Assembly (NCBI RefSeq): GCF_004402215.1
Contig: NZ_SOEZ01000007.1
Location: 62,001-126,000 of the forward strand
DNA length: 64,000 nucleotides
Direction: 5' to 3'
Origin: Cryobacterium tagatosivorans
GTDB taxonomy: Bacteria; Actinomycetota; Actinomycetes; Actinomycetales; Microbacteriaceae
The notes beneath the pieces are model-generated. The model was not told the origin of the DNA, searched no databases, and saw only the letters and a list, made by a program, of their open reading frames with translations. Shown here one piece after another: positions 60,598 to 64,000 of the stretch. A program made the position numbers and the translations under genes. How positions within the stretch are numbered: position 1 is the stretch's first letter; every line of letters starts with the position of its first letter.

Positions 60598-61280
60598 CCG
60601 CCACAACGAACGGCCCCGCCCGCGTCATGGACCCCGTCCGGAAACTGATCCTGCAACGCCGGATCCGGATCATCGTCGCCATCACCATCACCTACAACGT
60701 GATCGAGGCGATCATCGCCCTGGCCGCCGGCACCATGGCATCCTCCGCCGCCCTGATCGGCTTCGGTCTCGACTCCATCGTCGAAGTCCTCTCCGCCGCC
60801 GCGATCGCCTGGCAATTCGCCGCCCCCGATCCGGAGAAGCGCGAGAAAGTCGCGCTGCGCGTGGTCGCGTACTCCTTCTTCGGCCTGGCTGCCTACGTGA
60901 TCGTCGACGCCGGCCTGTCGCTCTTCGGCCTTCGCGAGCCGGAACACAGCCCGGTCGGGATCGCGCTGGCCGCCGTCAGCCTCGCCATCATGCCGGTCCT
61001 GAGCTGGTTCGAACGTCGAACCGGCCGTGAGCTGGGCTCGGCGTCGGCCGTGGCGGACTCGAAACAGACCCTCATCTGCAGCTACCTCTCCGCCGCGCTC
61101 CTCGGCGGGCTCCTGCTCAACTCCCTCCTGGGGTGGGCGTGGGCGGATTCGATCGCCGCTCTCGTAATTGCCGGGTTTGCCATCAAGGAAGGTCTGGAAG
61201 CATGGAAGGGTGACACCTGCGCCGTGCCAATCAGTGCCCTCACGGGCGAACGGGCCCTCGACGCGGACACCTGCTGCTAA
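60594..61280 (+). CDS. Cation diffusion facilitator-family transporter
   Basis: 228 residues, about five to six membrane helices. Helix 2 holds TITYNVIEAIIALAAG, followed by ASSAALIGFGLDSIVEVLSA, the usual S...GfglDS..E metal-site region. Helix 5 holds the second site in WADSIAALVIAGFAIKEG. It is shorter than classical CDF proteins because the cytoplasmic C-terminal metallochaperone-like domain is missing; the tail instead ends in GDTCAVPISALTGERALDADTCC with three cysteines. It likely exports Cd, Zn or Pb under CmtR control. Confidence 0.87.
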   Translation: MTATTNGPARVMDPVRKLILQRRIRIIVAITITYNVIEAIIALAAGTMASSAALIGFGLDSIVEVLSAAAIAWQFAAPDPEKREKVALRVVAYSFFGLAAYVIVDAGLSLFGLREPEHSPVGIALAAVSLAIMPVLSWFERRTGRELGSASAVADSKQTLICSYLSAALLGGLLLNSLLGWAWADSIAALVIAGFAIKEGLEAWKGDTCAVPISALTGERALDADTCC

Positions 61281-61324
61281 CAAGCAACTGGCCCGCTTAC
61301 CGCACCACACCGACAAGGAAAACC

Positions 61325-62266
61325 ATGCTCACCGCCAGCAACGGAAAAATCACCCGCAACGCACCGAGGTTCCGGGCGGCTGTGTTCACCGCGGTTGCGG
61401 TGGCGTCCACACTCACCGGATGCTCTGTCCCGACTGATACCGGACAGGAACCTGCGGCCGAGAGCGGCAACGCGTTCGGCCACGTCCACGGGATCGGTAT
61501 CAGCCCGGCCACCGGCGCCGCGTTCGCCGCCACCCATGCCGGGGTCTTCGAACTCCCACCCCTGGATGCCGACACGGTTCGCGCCGGCGACCTCGAGGGA
61601 CCCATCGCCGGGCGAGCGCAGGACACGATGGGTTTCACGATGAGCGGGGACACGATGTTTGGCTCCGGGCATCCGGACCCGGCCGAAGGACCGGTTTTGA
61701 GCCCACCAAATCTTGGACTGATCACCAGCAGGGACAACGCCTCCACCTGGGAAGCGATCTCTTTGCGCGGTCGAACCGACTTCCACGACCTTGCCGTGGC
61801 CCAGGACGGCAACAAGACCCGCATCTATGGGTATGACGAGTCAGCCGGCACCGTCTCGATCAGTCAGGACGGCGGCAGCACATGGGCCGCCCGCGCGAGC
61901 CTTGCCCTGCGCGATCTGAGCGTCGACCCGACGATGCCGAGCACGGTCTACGCCACCACCGCCGACGGACTGGCAGTCAGCACGGACAGTGCTCAAACAT
62001 TCGCCCTCGTCCCGGGCGCGCCGCCCCTCTACCTTCTGGATTCGCTCGACGACAAGGCCGGCGGGCTAATCGGGGTAACCGTCGACGGAACCGTCTGGCT
62101 CCAATCGGGTACCGAGCCGTGGACATCCACCGGCAGCGTTGAGGGCGAGACCGAAGCTCTCACTTACGCCGCAACGCCTGTGTCTCGACTCGTTGTGGCC
62201 AACGGTCGAGGGATCATGGCCAGCGACGACCTCGGCAAGACCTGGCGCGACCTGGTGCTGAACTGA
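61325..62266 (+). CDS. F510_1955-family lipoprotein (beta-propeller, glycosylhydrolase-like)
   Basis: 313 residues. A signal peptide ends in the lipobox LTGC (Cys 33). The mature part starts with FGHVHGIGISPATGAAFAATHAGVFEL, then several BNR/propeller-like repeats (SRDNASTWEAI, SQDGGSTWAARA, STDSAQTFALV, SDDLGKTWRDL). This matches the F510_1955 family, annotated as glycosylhydrolase-like but of unproven function, commonly encoded beside copper or cadmium resistance genes in actinobacteria. Exported and anchored to the membrane. Its stop overlaps the next start. Confidence 0.82.
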   Translation: MLTASNGKITRNAPRFRAAVFTAVAVASTLTGCSVPTDTGQEPAAESGNAFGHVHGIGISPATGAAFAATHAGVFELPPLDADTVRAGDLEGPIAGRAQDTMGFTMSGDTMFGSGHPDPAEGPVLSPPNLGLITSRDNASTWEAISLRGRTDFHDLAVAQDGNKTRIYGYDESAGTVSISQDGGSTWAARASLALRDLSVDPTMPSTVYATTADGLAVSTDSAQTFALVPGAPPLYLLDSLDDKAGGLIGVTVDGTVWLQSGTEPWTSTGSVEGETEALTYAATPVSRLVVANGRGIMASDDLGKTWRDLVLN

Positions 62267-62616
62267 TGACCCGGATGAGGGTGGAGATCCTGCATATCGA
62301 GGACTGCGCGAACTGGGAGGAAGCCGCCCTCCGCGTGCGTACCGCGCTGGCAGTCACCGGGCACGAAGATGCCACCATCATCATCACAACGCTTCGCACC
62401 CAGGAAGATGCGGCACGGGTTGCGTTCGCTGGATCTCCCACCATCACAGTGGACGGCCAAGACCTGTTTCCCACGGATGGTGGGACCACCGACCTGGCCT
62501 GCCGGATCTACTTCACACCGTCCGGCTTGGCCGGTCTCCCCACGGTCGGTCAGTTGACAGAAGCCATTGGACATCGTCGTATCGGTGGTGCCCGAGTGGG
62601 CGGCGCGACCAGCTAA
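62266..62616 (+). CDS. Small thioredoxin-fold protein (alkylmercury-lyase-like annotation)
   Basis: 116 residues: RVEILHIEDCANWEEAALRVRTAL (strand, Cys-containing turn, helix), IIITTLRTQEDAARVAFAGSPTITVDGQDLFPT (the cis-Pro strand GSPTI typical of thioredoxin folds), then ACRIYFTPSGLAGLPTVGQLTEAI. Relatives usually have CPNW in the first turn; here it is CANW, with a single Cys. They are often labelled thioredoxin or alkylmercury lyase and sit beside metal-resistance genes. A redox or metal-handling role is plausible. Confidence 0.72.
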   Translation: MTRMRVEILHIEDCANWEEAALRVRTALAVTGHEDATIIITTLRTQEDAARVAFAGSPTITVDGQDLFPTDGGTTDLACRIYFTPSGLAGLPTVGQLTEAIGHRRIGGARVGGATS

Positions 62617-64000
62617 CGCGCCTCGATGACGCCCATCATCCCCAGGTCCTCATGGTCGAGGATATGACAGTGGTAGACGGAGCGTCCGGCGAAGTCGTCG
62701 AAGGCGATCCGCACCCGGATCTGGCCGCGGGCCGGCACGTTGACAACGTCCTGCCAGATCGCGGTGTCGGGGGCGCGACCATCGGACTCCACGATCTGCA
62801 TCGGCCACACGTGCAGGTGCACCGGGTGATCCATCGGGCTGGTGTTTCTCAGGGTCCATTCCTCGACGCTGCCTGCTTCGACCGTGGTGTCCACTCGGTC
62901 CGGGTCGAATTCCCGGCCATTGATGGTGAAAGTCATCATCGACCCACCCCCGCCCATCATTCCGCCCATTCCCATGGCAAAGGTCAGTTCCCGCCGGGCC
63001 GTGACGGCCCTTCCGCGGAGATCCCGGGGCGCCGGCTGGGCGGGCACCGCCGGTGCCGCTGGGACCTCCTCGCCGGCCACGGTCAGGGTCGCCAGCGAGG
63101 CGCGTCCGGTCGGAGTGCCGGAGCGCGGCCGTTCGCCTCCGCCCATCATCCCTCCCGGGCCGCCGCGGTCGTAGGGCAGAGTCTCGAGTACCGCCGTGCC
63201 GTCGACCATCGTGACCAACAGGTCCGCTCGGTTGCCGGGCGCGAGCACGATCTCGTCCACGGTTTCGGGGGCGCCGAACCGGCCTGAGTCAATGCCGAGC
63301 AGCTGCATCCGCTGCCCGTCGAGCCGCAGCCGGAGATACCGGGACACGCAGGCGTTGACGATTCTCCACCGTTCGCGTTCAGCAGGGCGGGCGCTCAGCC
63401 GGGGGTTCGCCTGGCCGTTGACGAGCACAAGTTGGCCCTCCCGGCCCATCATCTGCTCCATGGGAGAGACGGCCGGGATGCGCCCCAGCCCGTCGAGGGT
63501 GATGTCCGAGATGATGAGCACCCGTTCCCGGGCCGCATCAATCGGTTCGGGATCATCGATGATGATCGCCCCGTAGAGGCCGCCGAAGATCTGGTCGGCG
63601 ACGAAGCCGTGGTGGTGCGGGTGGTACCAGTACAAGCCCGGCGGATGGTCCGCCGGCAGCTGGTACTCGTAGTCGAAGGATTCGCCCGGCTCGACCATCA
63701 CGAACGGATTGTCGCCGTTGCCCTCGGGCGAGACATGCAGGCCGTGCACGTGCAGGTTCGTGGGGTCGTCAAGACCGTTGTGCAGGGCCACGTCAAGCCG
63801 CTCCCCCGCCTTCAGCCGAAGGGTTGGTCCTGGAATACCGCCATTGAAGCTCAGGGCGCTGGCGCTGCGCCCGCCGATGTGCACCGTGCCAAGGGCCGCA
63901 CCCAGGCGAAGCGTCAGCCGACCGTTCGCGCTGCGCACTTCTGAAGGCTCCGCGAGTTCTTTTCCCGGCTGCGGCTGCGCCGTATCTGCCGATGACGACG
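62613..64000 (-). CDS. Multicopper oxidase, 5' end beyond the window
   Basis: 461 codons are visible and the frame stays open to the right edge (a GTG at 63938 is internal: upstream codons read ...GKELAEPSEVRSANGRLTLRLG, a continuous domain start). Copper ligands are present: NLHVHGLHVSPEG, GLYWYHPHHHGFVADQ, MDHPVHLHVWPMQ and VYHCHILDHEDLGMM. Met-rich MGMGGMMGGGGSMM and GGPGGMMGGGE segments in the middle resemble the copper-binding loops of CueO. It is probably exported and oxidises Cu(I) or phenolic substrates. Convergent with the thioredoxin-fold gene, with a 4-bp overlap of the ends. Confidence 0.88.
   Translation of the reverse strand, partial: SSSADTAQPQPGKELAEPSEVRSANGRLTLRLGAALGTVHIGGRSASALSFNGGIPGPTLRLKAGERLDVALHNGLDDPTNLHVHGLHVSPEGNGDNPFVMVEPGESFDYEYQLPADHPPGLYWYHPHHHGFVADQIFGGLYGAIIIDDPEPIDAARERVLIISDITLDGLGRIPAVSPMEQMMGREGQLVLVNGQANPRLSARPAERERWRIVNACVSRYLRLRLDGQRMQLLGIDSGRFGAPETVDEIVLAPGNRADLLVTMVDGTAVLETLPYDRGGPGGMMGGGERPRSGTPTGRASLATLTVAGEEVPAAPAVPAQPAPRDLRGRAVTARRELTFAMGMGGMMGGGGSMMTFTINGREFDPDRVDTTVEAGSVEEWTLRNTSPMDHPVHLHVWPMQIVESDGRAPDTAIWQDVVNVPARGQIRVRIAFDDFAGRSVYHCHILDHEDLGMMGVIEAR

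Overview
The window is high-GC DNA from an actinobacterium. G/C-rich third codon positions, GTG starts, ATGA/GTGA gene junctions, and CmtR, PadR, IclR and GntR regulators all fit. The style resembles Microbacteriaceae, but that family-level guess is inference. The DNA reads as a composite accessory region (plasmid, integrated conjugative element or genomic island): conjugation genes, defence genes, a large catabolic operon and many broken genes lie between intact blocks. I saw no rRNA, tRNA or CRISPR array.

Layout. 0-2.3 kb: the 3' end of an FBP-type zinc-finger gene, then a LysR regulator divergent from an EamA/DMT exporter. 2.3-6 kb: a serine recombinase beside an 807-residue protein with a PD-(D/E)XK-like core; a 16-bp near-identical direct repeat flanks the latter. 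6.4-8.6 kb: a minus-strand cluster of small genes (DUF2188 type, a membrane protein, two 'DDWKK' proteins, a DUF6504-like gene) and a divergent PadR regulator. 8.7-16.6 kb: conjugative-element backbone genes, namely a giant methylase/helicase with a TnpV-like gene nested in another frame, and an abiEi/abiEii toxin-antitoxin pair whose toxin gene has an in-frame stop. 17-38.9 kb: a catabolic gene cluster with GntR and IclR regulators, a complete Dpp-type ABC importer, a FAD/Fe-S oxidase, two dehydrogenases, two amidohydrolase-like proteins, two PIG-L-like proteins, two TIM-barrel isomerases, a DegT aminotransferase, two ThDP enzymes and a carboxymuconolactone-decarboxylase-like protein.

39-47.7 kb is a patchwork of remnants: an IS30 fragment, a frameshifted corA, a MarR/TetR chimera, an MFS transporter, a 5'-truncated kdpE, an ABC transporter without its binding protein, and a hyuA cut off after about 245 codons. 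47.9-52.3 kb returns to mobile-element functions with a small accessory gene, a probable oriT/control region and a MobF (TraA) relaxase. A 15-bp motif, TTGACCYGTTAACCT, lies just upstream of both the relaxase and the methylase/helicase 40 kb away, which suggests that both belong to one element later split by insertions. 52.4-59.5 kb is a defence island: a Gabija pair (GajA/GajB), an Xre/ParS-type antitoxin-like gene, a DUF1016 nuclease-like protein, and an XRE/nucleotidyltransferase pair behind twin palindromic operators. 59.9-64 kb is a metal-related block: a scrambled dsrE remnant, CmtR repressor, CDF transporter, an F510_1955-type lipoprotein, a thioredoxin-fold protein, and a multicopper oxidase running off the right edge.

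The least explained parts are the catabolic operon, where two enzyme families each occur as one copy with canonical metal ligands and one without, the direct-repeat-flanked nuclease-like gene, and the nested tnpV/helicase arrangement.
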